Source of the DNA: Gemmatimonas sp.
GTDB lineage: Bacteria; Gemmatimonadota; Gemmatimonadetes; Gemmatimonadales; Gemmatimonadaceae
Reading direction: 5' to 3'
NCBI GenBank assembly: GCA_013822425.1
Contig: PNKL01000022.1
Location: 1 to 39,150 of the forward strand
Length of the DNA: 39,150 bases
Below the pieces are notes generated by a model, which ran no database searches, was not told the DNA's origin, and saw nothing but the letters and a program-made list of their open reading frames with translations. Made by a program: the position numbers and the translations under genes. Shown piece by piece: positions 1 to 8,978 of the stretch. Numbering within the stretch: position 1 is the first letter of the stretch; each line of letters opens with the position of its first letter.

Positions 1-227
<227 letters not shown>

Positions 228-339
228 ACTCCCAATATCCTTCGCAAGAAGGAAAAAACTTCGCAGAGCGTTCGCGATGACAACGCGAAAACAGCGAGAC
301 CACACACCACGAACACTACCCCCTTCCATTGTCTCTAAC

Positions 340-458
340 TCGCTGGCGATTAGAGCGTCAGGGCCACACCCGTTCCCATTCCGAACACGGTCGTTAAGCC
401 TGACAGCGCCGATGGTACTCCGCCCGAGAGGGCGCGGGAGAGTAGGCCGTCGCCGGCA
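340..458 (+). rRNA. rrf: 5S ribosomal RNA
   Basis: The stretch contains the hallmark 5S sequence 'cacacccgttcccattccga' followed by 'acacggtcgttaagc', then 'cagcgccgatggtact' and 'gggagagtagg'. The terminal helix is visible: GCTGGCGA at 342-349 pairs with TCGCCGGC at 450-457, with one G-U. Length (~118 nt) is normal. It lies ~112 nt after the 23S end on the same strand, the usual 23S-5S order, and is followed at once by a terminator. The ends are accurate to a few bases. Confidence 0.95.
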
Positions 459-466
459 CCTCATTG

Positions 467-503
467 AGCCCCCCAGTCGATCTCGATCGGCTGGGGGGTT
501 CGC
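467..503 (+). terminator. rRNA operon terminator hairpin
   Basis: CCCCCCAGTCGAT (469-481) pairs with a complementary arm at 486-498 (one G-U), leaving a 4-nt loop. It starts ~10 nt after 5S. The trailing T-run is short ('ttcgctcg'), so efficiency is uncertain. Position and stem strength make it the likely end of the rrn transcript. Confidence 0.8.
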
Positions 504-626
504 TCGTCTCCCGCCTCGTGCGAACCGCACCTTCCTCTGGCGCGTCGCCGCCCCGACGCCGGACGGCGCCGAGTACCCATCCATCGCCACGAGCTGACGC
601 TTCTATCTCGTTTCGCGACAGGCAGT

Positions 627-642
627 TGTGACGTACGTCACA
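627..642. promoter_or_regulatory. CRP/FNR-type palindromic operator candidate
   Basis: TGTGACGTACGTCACA is a perfect 16-bp palindrome and fits the Escherichia coli CRP core TGTGA-N6-TCACA exactly. It is centred at 634.5 in the otherwise featureless gap between the rRNA terminator and the lipoprotein gene at 750. Two TATGAT boxes follow at 661-666 and 682-687. Start points ~7 nt after each would put the palindrome near -38.5 or -60, close to the classical class II (-41.5) and class I (-61.5) positions. The sequence is seen directly; binding by a CRP-family protein is inferred. Confidence 0.55.
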
Positions 643-660
643 CGCACTGTCAAAAGAAAG

Positions 661-687
661 TATGATAGTATTGACGCGCGCTATGAT
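661..687 (+). promoter_or_regulatory. Two candidate -10 boxes (TATGAT) upstream of the lipoprotein gene
   Basis: TATGAT occurs at 661-666 and again at 682-687, 21 bp apart. Neither has a convincing -35 hexamer at 16-18 bp, which would suit activator-dependent promoters working with the palindrome at 627-642. The rest of 500-749 holds no gene that I can support. Confidence 0.4.
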
Positions 688-749
688 GATGGCGAACTTG
701 ATACATCTCTACCCAACGCCTTTACGACGCGACCATCCTCTCTTTCCAC

Positions 750-3659
750 GTGACCCGACGCGCCTCCCGTTTTGCGGTGATCGCGGCCGCCTTCCTTGCC
801 TCCGCCTGCGCCGAAGCGACTCGCGAGCTGCCCACCGCGAGTATCGCGGAGGCCGCGATGCTCACGACGTCGCGCACGCGCTCGCTCGCAGGCGACATCG
901 CGGTGTCGGGCATAACGATCGAAACGAAAGAATGGAACCCCTCCTCGGGATTGCCTACCAGCGCGACGGCTGCGGGCAGCTTCGCCGCACTGCCAGCCGG
1001 CACGCCGGGGTACACGTCGCCGGCAGTGTCTCTGCCGAACCTCGGTGTGAGCCCTGCGGTGCTCTTCGATCCCACGACGGGCGCGCAGGTTTCCGCCTCG
1101 GGGGTGCGGCATCCGGGCGCCGCGTTCACGAACATCGCCACGCGGATCACGATCTCGCTCAACTCCAACGGGCCGAGTTCCATCGGCGTGCGCTTCGGGG
1201 TGGACTTCCTGGGAGGCGTGGTGCTGCTCGACGGCACGCCGATTGGCGAGAACTGGGACGATCCCACGTGGTATGGGTACTGGTTGTCCGACGAGCGCCC
1301 GGACGGCGCGACGGAACCGCTCTGGGTGACGAATCCCTGGGGCGTCATCGAGATCCTCCCGCTCCAGCTCTCCGCCGGCCCGCATGTGATCGAGATCATC
1401 GGCTTTGAGAGCGGCGACGACTTTGGAACCGGCGGCCAGATTGACGTCGGCACCGGCTGGAGAGACATCGTGGCTCCGATGCCGACGCGCACGCTGAGCG
1501 TCAGCAAGCTTGGCGCCGCTGCTGGCTCGGTGGCCTCGGCGCCGGCCGGCATCAGCTGCGGCGCGACGTGCACGTACGACTTCGATTATGGCACGGCGGT
1601 CACCCTGACCGCGTCGTGGACGCCGTCATCGGTCTTCGCCGGTTGGGGCGGCGCCTGCACCGGCATGAGCAGCACCTGCGTGGTGACCATGAACATGGCG
1701 CGGACCGTGACCGCCAAGTTCGTGGGCGCGGTGACCACGACGGGCATGACGATGGAGACGCGCTTCTGGGACCGCGCCGGCACGCAGCCGAACGCAGGCA
1801 ATGCGTGGACGCTGTTCGAGAGCCTGCCCACCGACAGCCCCGGCTACACCAACGAGCCGGTGCCGGTGCCGGTCATCTCGAACAACGGATCGCTCTTCAC
1901 GGCACCCAACGTCGGCGCCGGCGTCAATCTTGGCACGCGCACGGTGCTCGGCGTGACCGCGGCCGCCGCCGCGGAGCTGCGCATCACGGCCAACCTCGAC
2001 TTCCAGGCGGGCGGCGGCATCTGGGTGGACGGTACGCTGATCACGTCGGTCTTTGGCAGCGTCGCGCCCGGCTACCTGACGCTCGACGCGACGGTGGCGT
2101 TGCCGGCGGGAGCGCATAGCATCACCATTGTCGGCTTTGAGGACTGCTGCGATGGCAGCGCGCGCCTGCAGATCGACTTCGGCACGGGGCTGGCCGACGT
2201 GGCGGCACCGATGCCGCCGCCCCAGACGCTGACAGTGTCGACCACGTCGGGTGGCGCGGTGACCTCGCAGCCCGCGGGCATCAGCTGCGGAAGCCTGTGC
2301 ACCGCATCGTTCACGGCCGGCTCGCAGGTGACGCTGACCGCGGTGGCGAGCGCGGGCTACGCGTTCTCCGGATGGAGCGGCGGCTACTGCTCAGGCGCGA
2401 ACCCGGTGTGCGTGGTGCGCATGAACCAGGCGCGCGCGGTGAGCGCGACGTTCGTGCGGCTCACGCAACCGCTGACGGTGACGAAGTCGGGGACCGGAAC
2501 GGGGACGGTGACGTCGGCGCCGGCGGGGATCACCTGCGGCACCACCTGCACCGCCAGCTTCGACGAAGGGATCAACGTCACGCTGACGGCGACGGCGTCA
2601 ACCGGTTCCGTCTTCACGGGGTGGAGCGGCGCCTGCACGGGCTCCGGCGCTTGCGTCGTGCCGATGTCCGCGGCGAAGTCGGTGAACGCGGAGTTCACAC
2701 GCCTGTTCGCCCTGACCGTCACGAAGTCGGGCACCGGCACGGGGACGGTGACGTCCGCACCGGCGGGGATCACCTGCGGCGCGGACTGCTCGGAGAGCTA
2801 TGCCGAGGGAACGAGCGTCACGCTGACGGCAGCAGCAACAACGGGGTCGGCCTTTGCGGGCTGGACCGGCGCGTGCACGGGCACGGGCACGGGCACGGGC
2901 GCCTGCACGGTGCCGATGAGCGCGGCGCGGTCGGTAAACGCGGAGTTCACGCGCCTCACCGCCACGATGACCGTGACGGTCATGGGCATCACCGGCAGCG
3001 GCGTGGTGACCTCGTCACCGGCCGGCATCAACTGTGCGATGACGACATGCACGGCGACGTTCCCGCAGGGGACGGTCGTGACGCTCACCGCCGCGCCCAA
3101 CCCAGGGTCGTCGTTCGCGGTCTGGGGCGGCGCGTGCTCGGGGACGGGCACGTGCACGGTGACCATGACCGCCGCCGTCGCGGTGACCGCGCAGTTCACC
3201 AAGCAGACGGACACGACGCCGCCGACGATCTCGTGCAGTGCGGATCCGGACAGACTGTGGCCGGTGAACCGCAAGATGCGTGACATCCGCGTGCGGGTGA
3301 CGCTCACCGATGCCGGCTCGGGCGCGAACGGGTTCAAGCTCCTGTCGGTGACGAGCAACGAGCCGGCGAACGGCCAGGGCGACGGCAACACCTCGAGCGA
3401 CATCGCGGGGTGGACGCTGAACACCGCCGACGTGACGGGGCAGCTGCGTGCCGAGCGCGCGGGCACCCTGCGCGACCGCATCTACACAATCACGTATCGC
3501 GGCTTCGACAAGGCGGGCAATTCCGCCACGGCGAGTTGCGCGGTGGTGGTGCCGCACGACCAGCGCTCCGGCGACGACGACGATGATGGCGACGACGACG
3601 GGAACGACAAGGACGACAAGGACAAGGACAAGAAGGACAAGGACGGCAAGAAGCCGTAA
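750..3659 (+). CDS. Putative surface lipoprotein with InlB-like repeats
   Basis: A 969-residue GTG-start protein of unknown function. The N-terminus (basic MTRR, hydrophobic core, 'LASAC' with Cys20) looks like a lipoprotein signal with a relaxed lipobox. Then come a ~190-residue beta-rich module (about 50-245), repeat 1 (248-326), a second copy of the module (330-490) and repeats 2-5 (492-817). The two modules share endings such as 'GFE..D' and 'FGTG..D.AAPMP'. Each ~78-residue repeat has the pattern 'SAPAGI.CG..C' then 'GW.GAC.G...C', so about four regularly placed Cys, as in the divergent InlB B-repeat/Flg_new family. A beta-sandwich-like region (820-935) and an Asp/Lys-rich tail (940-969) complete it. 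It has its own candidate promoter and a terminator, so it is probably monocistronic. An exported, disulfide-bonded cell-surface role is inferred; the ligand is unknown. Confidence 0.85.
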   Translation: MTRRASRFAVIAAAFLASACAEATRELPTASIAEAAMLTTSRTRSLAGDIAVSGITIETKEWNPSSGLPTSATAAGSFAALPAGTPGYTSPAVSLPNLGVSPAVLFDPTTGAQVSASGVRHPGAAFTNIATRITISLNSNGPSSIGVRFGVDFLGGVVLLDGTPIGENWDDPTWYGYWLSDERPDGATEPLWVTNPWGVIEILPLQLSAGPHVIEIIGFESGDDFGTGGQIDVGTGWRDIVAPMPTRTLSVSKLGAAAGSVASAPAGISCGATCTYDFDYGTAVTLTASWTPSSVFAGWGGACTGMSSTCVVTMNMARTVTAKFVGAVTTTGMTMETRFWDRAGTQPNAGNAWTLFESLPTDSPGYTNEPVPVPVISNNGSLFTAPNVGAGVNLGTRTVLGVTAAAAAELRITANLDFQAGGGIWVDGTLITSVFGSVAPGYLTLDATVALPAGAHSITIVGFEDCCDGSARLQIDFGTGLADVAAPMPPPQTLTVSTTSGGAVTSQPAGISCGSLCTASFTAGSQVTLTAVASAGYAFSGWSGGYCSGANPVCVVRMNQARAVSATFVRLTQPLTVTKSGTGTGTVTSAPAGITCGTTCTASFDEGINVTLTATASTGSVFTGWSGACTGSGACVVPMSAAKSVNAEFTRLFALTVTKSGTGTGTVTSAPAGITCGADCSESYAEGTSVTLTAAATTGSAFAGWTGACTGTGTGTGACTVPMSAARSVNAEFTRLTATMTVTVMGITGSGVVTSSPAGINCAMTTCTATFPQGTVVTLTAAPNPGSSFAVWGGACSGTGTCTVTMTAAVAVTAQFTKQTDTTPPTISCSADPDRLWPVNRKMRDIRVRVTLTDAGSGANGFKLLSVTSNEPANGQGDGNTSSDIAGWTLNTADVTGQLRAERAGTLRDRIYTITYRGFDKAGNSATASCAVVVPHDQRSGDDDDDGDDDGNDKDDKDKDKKDKDGKKP
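2875..2898 (+). repeat. GCACGG hexanucleotide microsatellite, 4 copies, in coding sequence
   Basis: Four exact copies of GCACGG sit inside repeat 4 of the lipoprotein. They encode alternating Thr-Gly and lengthen the loop between two Cys compared with repeat 3. A change in copy number would stay in frame. The same hexamer recurs at 11961-11972, 13631-13648 and 30116-30127. Confidence 0.9.
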
Positions 3660-3677
3660 TCGGTGAGTGCAGGCAAC

Positions 3678-3718
3678 GGCGGGCGGCGTGACGAGGAGTC
3701 GCGCCGCCCGCCATGTTT
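3678..3718 (+). terminator. Intrinsic terminator after the lipoprotein gene
   Basis: GGCGGGCGGCG (3678-3688), extended through 3692, pairs with 3698-3712 to give a 15-bp stem with one G-U and a 5-nt GAGGA loop, followed by 'atgttt'. It sits between the stop at 3659 and the era start at 3768. This argues against the longer era reading frame that would begin at the GTG at 3663 and run through the hairpin. Confidence 0.8.
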
Positions 3719-3767
3719 CAGCGGCGACATGGCGTGCCAATCCGTTGACCCCAATCGTCCCTGGAAG

Positions 3768-4652
3768 ATGACCAAAGCCGGCATCGTGACCGTCGTAGGG
3801 AAGCCGAACGCGGGGAAGAGCACCCTGCTGAACCGGCTCGTCGGACAGCACCTCGCAATCACGAGTCCGAAGCCGCAGTCCACGCGCGATCGCATTGTTG
3901 GATTGCGCACTGAGGGCGGCGTGCAAATGGTGATACTCGACACGCCGGGGCTGCTGGAACCCCGTCATCAGCTGCACCGCTCGATGGTTGGCGCCGCGCT
4001 CGCCGCCTTGCGTGAGGCGGACGTGATCGTGTACGTGGTGGACGCCTCGCGCGACCCGGTGGCGCCCGCGCTGGCAGAGGTGGCGGGGCTGGGCCGGCCG
4101 CCCGAGGCGCCCGTGCTGCTGGCGTTCAACAAGGGCGACCTGGTCAACGAGGTGGTGCGGCGCGAACTCGAGCGAGCGCATCCGGGCGCCATGGTGCTCT
4201 CGGCGCGCACGGGCCACGGGCTGCCGGCGCTGCTTGACGCCATCGCGGCACTCCTCCCGGAGAGCCCGTTCCTGTATCCCGAAGAGGACCTCTCGACCCA
4301 GCATCTGCGGTTCTTCGCCCGCGAAGCCGTGCGCGAGGCGGCGCTGGAGCAGCTCAGCGAGGAAGTGCCGCACGCGCTCGCCTGCGAGATTGAGGAGTTC
4401 CGGGAGACGAGTACGCCGGTGTACATTCGTGCGGTGCTCCATGTGGAGCGCGACAGCCAGAAGCGCATCCTGATCGGCAGCGGGGGACGGCGCATCAAGG
4501 CCATCGGCACCGAGGCCCGCAAGCGGATCGAGACGCTCGTAGGCGGCGCGGTCTATCTCGATTTGCACGTGAAGGTGCTTCCCAACTGGCGGCGGAATCC
4601 GGCGGCGCTCGCGCGGCTGGGGTACACGCTGCCTCCGGACGAGAAGAAATGA
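3768..4652 (+). CDS. era: GTPase Era
   Basis: A ribosome-assembly GTPase that binds the 3' end of 16S rRNA during 30S maturation. The 294-residue product is the usual Era length. The G1 loop GKPNAGKS is at 11-18, followed by the switch Thr in 'PQSTRDR', G3 'DTPG', G4 'NKGD' and G5 'LSARTG'. The C-terminal KH domain has its loop 'IGSGGRRIK' from residue 236. I chose the ATG at 3768 because family members start just before this beta-strand and because the in-frame extension upstream would run through the terminator stem. The stop overlaps the next start (ATGA), so era is translationally coupled to the Trm112-like gene. Confidence 0.97.
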   Translation: MTKAGIVTVVGKPNAGKSTLLNRLVGQHLAITSPKPQSTRDRIVGLRTEGGVQMVILDTPGLLEPRHQLHRSMVGAALAALREADVIVYVVDASRDPVAPALAEVAGLGRPPEAPVLLAFNKGDLVNEVVRRELERAHPGAMVLSARTGHGLPALLDAIAALLPESPFLYPEEDLSTQHLRFFAREAVREAALEQLSEEVPHALACEIEEFRETSTPVYIRAVLHVERDSQKRILIGSGGRRIKAIGTEARKRIETLVGGAVYLDLHVKVLPNWRRNPAALARLGYTLPPDEKK

Positions 4653-4816
4653 CGATTTCCCCGCAACTGCTAGCGATCCTGGTCTGCCCCAAGTGCAAGG
4701 GGGCGCTGATCTACCGTGAGGAGGAGCCGGCGCTCGACTGCCGGGCGTGCCGGCTGCGCTATCCGGTGCGCGACGACATTCCCGTCATGCTCGTCGATGA
4801 GGCTTCGCCGCTCTGA
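4649..4816 (+). CDS. Trm112-like small zinc-ribbon protein (UPF0434/YcaR type)
   Basis: A 55-residue protein beginning [20 protein letters not shown]. Two Cys pairs (CPKC and CRAC) and the ending '[15 protein letters not shown]' match the Trm112/UPF0434 family. Family members are small zinc-ribbon proteins; in eukaryotes and some archaea Trm112 activates methyltransferases, while the bacterial role is less certain. It overlaps era by 4 nt and the PorV-like gene by 20 nt. In many Gram-negative genomes this family lies near lipid A genes; here those are 15 kb downstream. Confidence 0.9.
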   Translation: MTISPQLLAILVCPKCKGALIYREEEPALDCRACRLRYPVRDDIPVMLVDEASPL

Positions 4817-5831
4817 CCTGCGCGGCGTGCTGAGCGCCGCGCGGTACGCGGCGTCCCGCGTGGCGCTGCTCGCCACGGTGGGCGCGACGATCGCCGTCGC
4901 GGTGGCCGTGCGTCCCGTGCAGGCGCAGGGCGGGCTCTCCACGGAGGGCGCGCTCGTGCTGCTCGTGCCCGTGGGAGCACGAACCGTCGCTGCGGGACAA
5001 ACGTCGGTGACCGCCGAAGCCGGCTCCGAGTCGCTCTGGGGCAACCCCGCGGGGATTGCGCGCATGACCACGCGCGAGGTGGCGCTCTACTACTCAAAGA
5101 CGCTGGTGGCGAACGGCTCGGCGCTCGGGATCGTGTATCCGGCGGGCAAGGCAGGCGTGCTCGGCCTTGGCGCACAGCTCCACGATTACGGCGCACAGGA
5201 GCTTACCGATGACGTGGGTAACGTGGTGGGGCAACTCCTGACGCGCGACGTTCTGGCGATGTTGACGTATGCGGCGACGCTCGGACCCTCCATGCGGGCC
5301 GGCGTCACGTACAAGCTCATCCAGCGACGCAGCGACTGCACGGGTCCGTGCGCGCCGAGCATTGACTACGTGGTATCGACGAGCGGCCTGGACGCCGGGT
5401 TCCAATGGCAAGGCCAGCGCGCGGATAGCGTGACGGCAGGACTCGGCGTGCGTCAACTCGGGCTCAAGCTGCAAGTGAATGACGACGCGCAGTCGGATCC
5501 GCTGCCGACGCGCCTGCACGCGGGCATCGGCGCGCGCGTCCCACGGGTGTCGGCGGCGCTGCCTGGCACGGAGCTGCGATGGGCAGTCGAGCTGGTGAAC
5601 CGCACGTCGCTCGACGATCCGGCGGTTCGCCTCGGGGCGGAACTTGGGCTCCAGCGGCAGCTGTTCCTGCGCGCCGGCTACGCGTCCGGCACCGGGGATA
5701 CGACCGGTCCCGCGATTGGCCTCGGATTCGTGCGGGGGGCGCTCAGCATCGATTTTGCCCGGGTCTTCGGTGGGCTCTCGTCCGATGCGGGACAGCCACC
5801 CACCTACCTCAGCCTGCGGATAAGCTGGTGA
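4797..5831 (+). CDS. PorV/PorQ-like (UPF0164) outer-membrane beta-barrel protein
   Basis: A 344-residue protein. It has a long N-terminal export signal (hydrophobic stretch about 20-40, ending 'PVQAQG') and the motif '[13 protein letters not shown]' typical of UPF0164/PorV-like barrels, followed by alternating amphipathic strands to a C-terminal 'YLSLRISW' strand with a terminal aromatic residue. PorV proteins act with type IX secretion in Bacteroidota; elsewhere the family is of unknown function, and no other T9SS gene is visible here. I chose the ATG at 4797 because it gives a clean signal peptide. An upstream in-frame ATG at 4716 lies inside the Trm112-like gene. It is coupled to the next gene by a GTGA overlap. 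Confidence 0.8.
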   Translation: MRLRRSDLRGVLSAARYAASRVALLATVGATIAVAVAVRPVQAQGGLSTEGALVLLVPVGARTVAAGQTSVTAEAGSESLWGNPAGIARMTTREVALYYSKTLVANGSALGIVYPAGKAGVLGLGAQLHDYGAQELTDDVGNVVGQLLTRDVLAMLTYAATLGPSMRAGVTYKLIQRRSDCTGPCAPSIDYVVSTSGLDAGFQWQGQRADSVTAGLGVRQLGLKLQVNDDAQSDPLPTRLHAGIGARVPRVSAALPGTELRWAVELVNRTSLDDPAVRLGAELGLQRQLFLRAGYASGTGDTTGPAIGLGFVRGALSIDFARVFGGLSSDAGQPPTYLSLRISW

Positions 5832-6754
5832 CACGGCCTCTCGCGCGGCGGATGGGCCTGCTGCTCGCGAGCTGCGCGAGCTTCACGGGCCTCACGGGCC
5901 TCTCAGCCTGCGTGCAACCCGCGTGGGCGCAGCAGCAGGTGGCTGCGCGCTCTGGAGTCGGGCCTTTCCGGTGGGACGCTGAGTCTTCACCGGCGCGCTG
6001 GGCGGGCTGGTCGGCGGCGGCGGTTTCACGTGCGGTTGCGGTGCCGGGCGTCGGGCAGCCTGGGGATCCGCGGCTCTCCGAAGCGGAGCGACGGCGGTGG
6101 GCGCCGGTCGCCTCGCTCATCCTCCCCGGCGCCGGCCAGGCGTTGTTGACTCAGGACCGGTTCGTCGCCTATCTGGCGCTCGAGGCGTGGGCCGTGCTCG
6201 AGTTCGCCAACCAGCGCACGGAGGCGCGGCGACAGCGGGACCGGTACAGGGCCTTGGCACGCGACGTGGCACGATCGCTGTACGGTCCGTCCCGACCCGT
6301 CGGCCAATGGGCGTATTACGAGTCGATGCAATATTACCTCGAGAGCGGCGTCTTTGATCGGACGCCGGGTGGCGAGGTGGATCCCGACATCAATCCCGAC
6401 ACCTACAACGGCGCCATGTGGCAGATGGCCCGCACGACCTACTGGCGTGACCCCAGCGTCCCTCCGCTGCTCTCGAGCTCCGAGTACCGACGGGCGATCA
6501 ACTTCTATCTCGACCGCGCGGTGCGTCCGGAGTACCGTTGGTCCTGGCGGAACGCCCAGTTCGAACAGGATCTGTACATCCGCACCATCCGGCGCAGCAA
6601 TACCTCGTTTCGTGAGGCACGCGCCGCACTGAGTGTGGTGCTGGCCAACCACCTGCTGTCGGCGGTGGACGCCGTCATCGCGCTGCGCATCGAGGGACTG
6701 GAGGGAAGCGACGGTCGCGGATTTGCGCTACGCGGGTCGCTGCCGATTCCCTGA
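5828..6754 (+). CDS. DUF5683-like exported protein of unknown function
   Basis: About 308 residues from the GTG at 5828; an ATG at 5852 is an alternative start. An N-terminal hydrophobic segment ending 'PAWAQQQ' suggests a signal peptide. The central 'ASLILPGAGQALLTQDRF' followed by a hydrophobic helix resembles the 'PG.GQ' core of DUF5683/P13-type membrane proteins. Tyr/Trp/Arg-rich stretches follow, and a hydrophobic segment near the C-terminus. It overlaps the PorV-like gene, so the two probably work in the same envelope compartment. No catalytic motif is seen. Confidence 0.65.
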   Translation: MTRPLARRMGLLLASCASFTGLTGLSACVQPAWAQQQVAARSGVGPFRWDAESSPARWAGWSAAAVSRAVAVPGVGQPGDPRLSEAERRRWAPVASLILPGAGQALLTQDRFVAYLALEAWAVLEFANQRTEARRQRDRYRALARDVARSLYGPSRPVGQWAYYESMQYYLESGVFDRTPGGEVDPDINPDTYNGAMWQMARTTYWRDPSVPPLLSSSEYRRAINFYLDRAVRPEYRWSWRNAQFEQDLYIRTIRRSNTSFREARAALSVVLANHLLSAVDAVIALRIEGLEGSDGRGFALRGSLPIP

Positions 6755-6812
6755 GCCGACACAGCCCTGCAACACCCCTGATACGAAGTGCAAGTCGTGT
6801 TCTCGCTTGTGT

Positions 6813-6841
6813 TTGACACGCCCATCGCCAGCGGGTACGTT
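6813..6841 (+). promoter_or_regulatory. Sigma70-type promoter candidate for the GGDEF gene
   Basis: A perfect TTGACA at 6813-6818 and TACGTT at 6836-6841 are separated by exactly 17 bp. The -10 keeps the key positions T1, A2 and T6. The GTG start at 6873 lies ~30 nt further on, preceded by the purine-rich 'agagaggagc' (6851-6860) as ribosome-binding site. It lies in the 118-nt gap after the DUF5683-like gene. Confidence 0.6.
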
Positions 6842-6872
6842 ACGTTTTCCAGAGAGGAGCCGAGCGGAACGC

Positions 6873-7871
6873 GTGTCGCACACGACTGCGGTTGTATTCG
6901 CACCAGACGGGCAAGTCGTACCGGAGTCCATCCGGGCATGGCTCGAGACGCATCGTCTGCCGACGGCGACGGTGGCGACGGCCGATGAGTTGATGTCGGC
7001 GGCGCTGCGGTCGCGACCGCGGCTCGCCATCATCGACGCGCGCACGCATCCAGTGGCGGGATTGAAGGGGTGCCAGCGGCTCAAGGCGGATTCGTTCACC
7101 GGCATCGTCCCCGCGCTGGTACTCGTGCGCGACGATCCCAGGTCCTTTGCCGCCGCCTTCGACGTGCTGGCCGACGAGGTGATTCGTGAGGGGACCGACG
7201 TCGCCGAGGTGTCGCTGCGCGTCGCGGCGCTGCTGCGCCGGTCGGATCGCGACACGTACGTGCATCCGTCCACGCGGCTGCCCGGCGGCATCGAGATCGA
7301 GACGGAGATTGCGCGGCGCCTCGAAGGGGATGCACTCTTCGCGGCGTGCTATGCCGACCTCGACCACTTCAAGGAATACAACGACCGGTACAGCTACTAC
7401 GACGGCGACCGCGTGATCCGCATCCTGTCGAAGATCCTGCACGACGTCGTGAAGGGGATCGTGTCGGAACGCGGCTTCGTGGGCCACATCGGCGGCGATG
7501 ATTTTCTGTTCGTGATCCCGGTGGAAGCGGTGCAGGAGGTCTGCAACGAGATCGTCTCGGTCTTCGACGCGATCGTCCCGTACCAGTACTCCGAGCAGGA
7601 TCGTCGCGCGGGCTATTATTTTGGGAAGGACCGACGCGGCCAGCTGCACAAGGTGCCGCTCATGACCGTGTCCATCGGCGTGGTGACGAACGAGCGGCGC
7701 CATTTCACGCACCCGTCGCAGGTGAGCGAACTCGCGACGGAAATGAAGAGCTATGCCAAGAGCCTGCCGGGCTCGGTCTTTACGATTGACCGCCGCGGCG
7801 ACACCGCCGCGGATGAGGAGGAGCCGCGTCCGTCGGTATTTAACGCGGCCAGCGTGTTGGAGGAGAAGTGA
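6873..7871 (+). CDS. Response regulator with GGDEF-type domain (GGDDF variant)
   Basis: A 332-residue protein. Residues 1-120 form a CheY-like receiver with a candidate phospho-Asp at D55 ('AIIDAR'). Residues ~140-315 are a GGDEF fold with 'YADLDHFKEYNDRY', 'DGDRVI' and the signature GGDDF at 207-211. Diguanylate cyclases normally have GG(D/E)EF; Asp replaces the catalytic Glu at the fourth position. No RxxD inhibitory site precedes it. It may be a weak cyclase or a GTP-binding sensor. The GTG start is supported by the ribosome-binding site and by the protein's start just before the first receiver strand. Its stop overlaps the next gene (GTGA), so it is coupled to the zinc-ribbon gene. Confidence 0.85.
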   Translation: MSHTTAVVFAPDGQVVPESIRAWLETHRLPTATVATADELMSAALRSRPRLAIIDARTHPVAGLKGCQRLKADSFTGIVPALVLVRDDPRSFAAAFDVLADEVIREGTDVAEVSLRVAALLRRSDRDTYVHPSTRLPGGIEIETEIARRLEGDALFAACYADLDHFKEYNDRYSYYDGDRVIRILSKILHDVVKGIVSERGFVGHIGGDDFLFVIPVEAVQEVCNEIVSVFDAIVPYQYSEQDRRAGYYFGKDRRGQLHKVPLMTVSIGVVTNERRHFTHPSQVSELATEMKSYAKSLPGSVFTIDRRGDTAADEEEPRPSVFNAASVLEEK

Positions 7872-8978
7872 ACGTCTCATGTCCTGAATGCCGGTCGGTC
7901 TTCCGCGTGGACCCGTCCAAGGTGCCGACGGTCGGGGTGCGCGCGCGCTGCTCGGTGTGCGGCGGCGTGATCACCATGGCGCCTCCGGCGGCGGCGGTCG
8001 CCGAGCAGGAGGGCAGGCGCACCTCGATGCCAGCCACCGCCGTGCGGCCGATGGCGCCAGTCCCCGAGCCGAGCACCATGCCTCGGGTCTCGGGGGGCAT
8101 GGCGCAGCCAGCCATGCGGCTCGGGGCCGCCGCGCCGCCGTCGGCTGCGGAACCTGCCTTTGAAGCGCCGGCTCCGCCCCCCCGTGACGGCTATGCCGCG
8201 TCCCACCATGCCGCCGTTGCCGCCGCCGATGCCGGGCGGTGCGACGCCGCCGCTGCCCCGTCCGGGCGCGCCAGGGCCCTTCACGCCGGCGCGGTCCGCC
8301 ACGCCTACCCCTATGCCGTTCGCGGCGCCCGCGGCGCCCGCGGCGCCTGCACCCGTGCCTGCCGCGCCTCCGGCCCCCCGGGCAGCGCCGCGCGTGGCGT
8401 CCGCTCCGCCGTCGGCCGTGCCTGGCCTGCGACCGACGATGGTGACGCCGCGGATGGTGACGCCGCGGACGGTCGCGCCGCTTATGGGCACGCCGCCAGC
8501 GACGGCGCCGTCGCCCGCACCGGTGGGGCTTCCAGGCTTCGTGCCACCGATGCCCCCGGCCGCCGTACCGCTGCGTCCGGTGGCGCCGACACCGATGATG
8601 CCGTCGCTGGTGGCGCCGCCGACCGCGCCCGCCGCTCCGGCTCAGGATATGGGGAAGACCCAGCCCGTCCCAGTGGTTCCCGCACCTGCGGGAACACCGA
8701 CCGGGACGCGTCGCGTCATCAACCCGTTCCTCAACAACGATCCGAACCAGAAGGCCAAGCGCCTCGCCCGGGCGCTGGTGTCAGACATGGTGGCGTACCT
8801 GCCGCAGAAGCGGGAAGAGGGGCTGGCCAACGGTACTCTCAAGGAGATCTTCCGCGAGGAGATCAAGAAGAGCTACGAGGAGTTCTGCGACCAGGTCGGC
8901 AAGGAGTTTGCCGAGACCACGAACCACTTTCAAGAAGCGCTGAACGACATTCTGGCTGGCGGGAAGAAGATTTTCTAA
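7868..8978 (+). CDS. MJ0042-type zinc-ribbon protein with Pro/Ala linker, frameshifted
   Basis: The first frame encodes an N-terminal zinc ribbon (C5-P-E-C8 and C28-S-V-C31, MJ0042 type) and the start of a Pro/Ala-rich linker. The linker and a conserved-looking helical C-terminus ('KRLARALVSDMVAYLPQKRE' to 'LNDILAGGKKIF') continue in the +1 frame. The switch falls at a run of seven C (8177-8183). Removing one C joins the frames into a 369-residue protein with continuous Pro/Ala composition. Past the run, the first frame becomes Arg/Gly/Ala text typical of off-frame GC-rich DNA. It could be a sequencing error, an inactivating mutation, phase variation, or +1 slippage at CCC-C. Starting separately at the ATG at 8160 is less likely. 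Function unknown. Confidence 0.75.

Noticed and set aside
228..339. tRNA gene in the 23S-5S spacer
   Set aside because: No cloverleaf, T-loop or anticodon stem found; only small processing-type hairpins.
3663..3767. 35-residue N-terminal extension of Era from the GTG at 3663
   Set aside because: It would translate the terminator hairpin and has no family counterpart; the ATG at 3768 matches Era proteins.
3015..4568. Long minus-strand open frame (and similar ones opposite most genes)
   Set aside because: High GC opens antisense frames; they mirror well-identified genes and have no recognisable domains.
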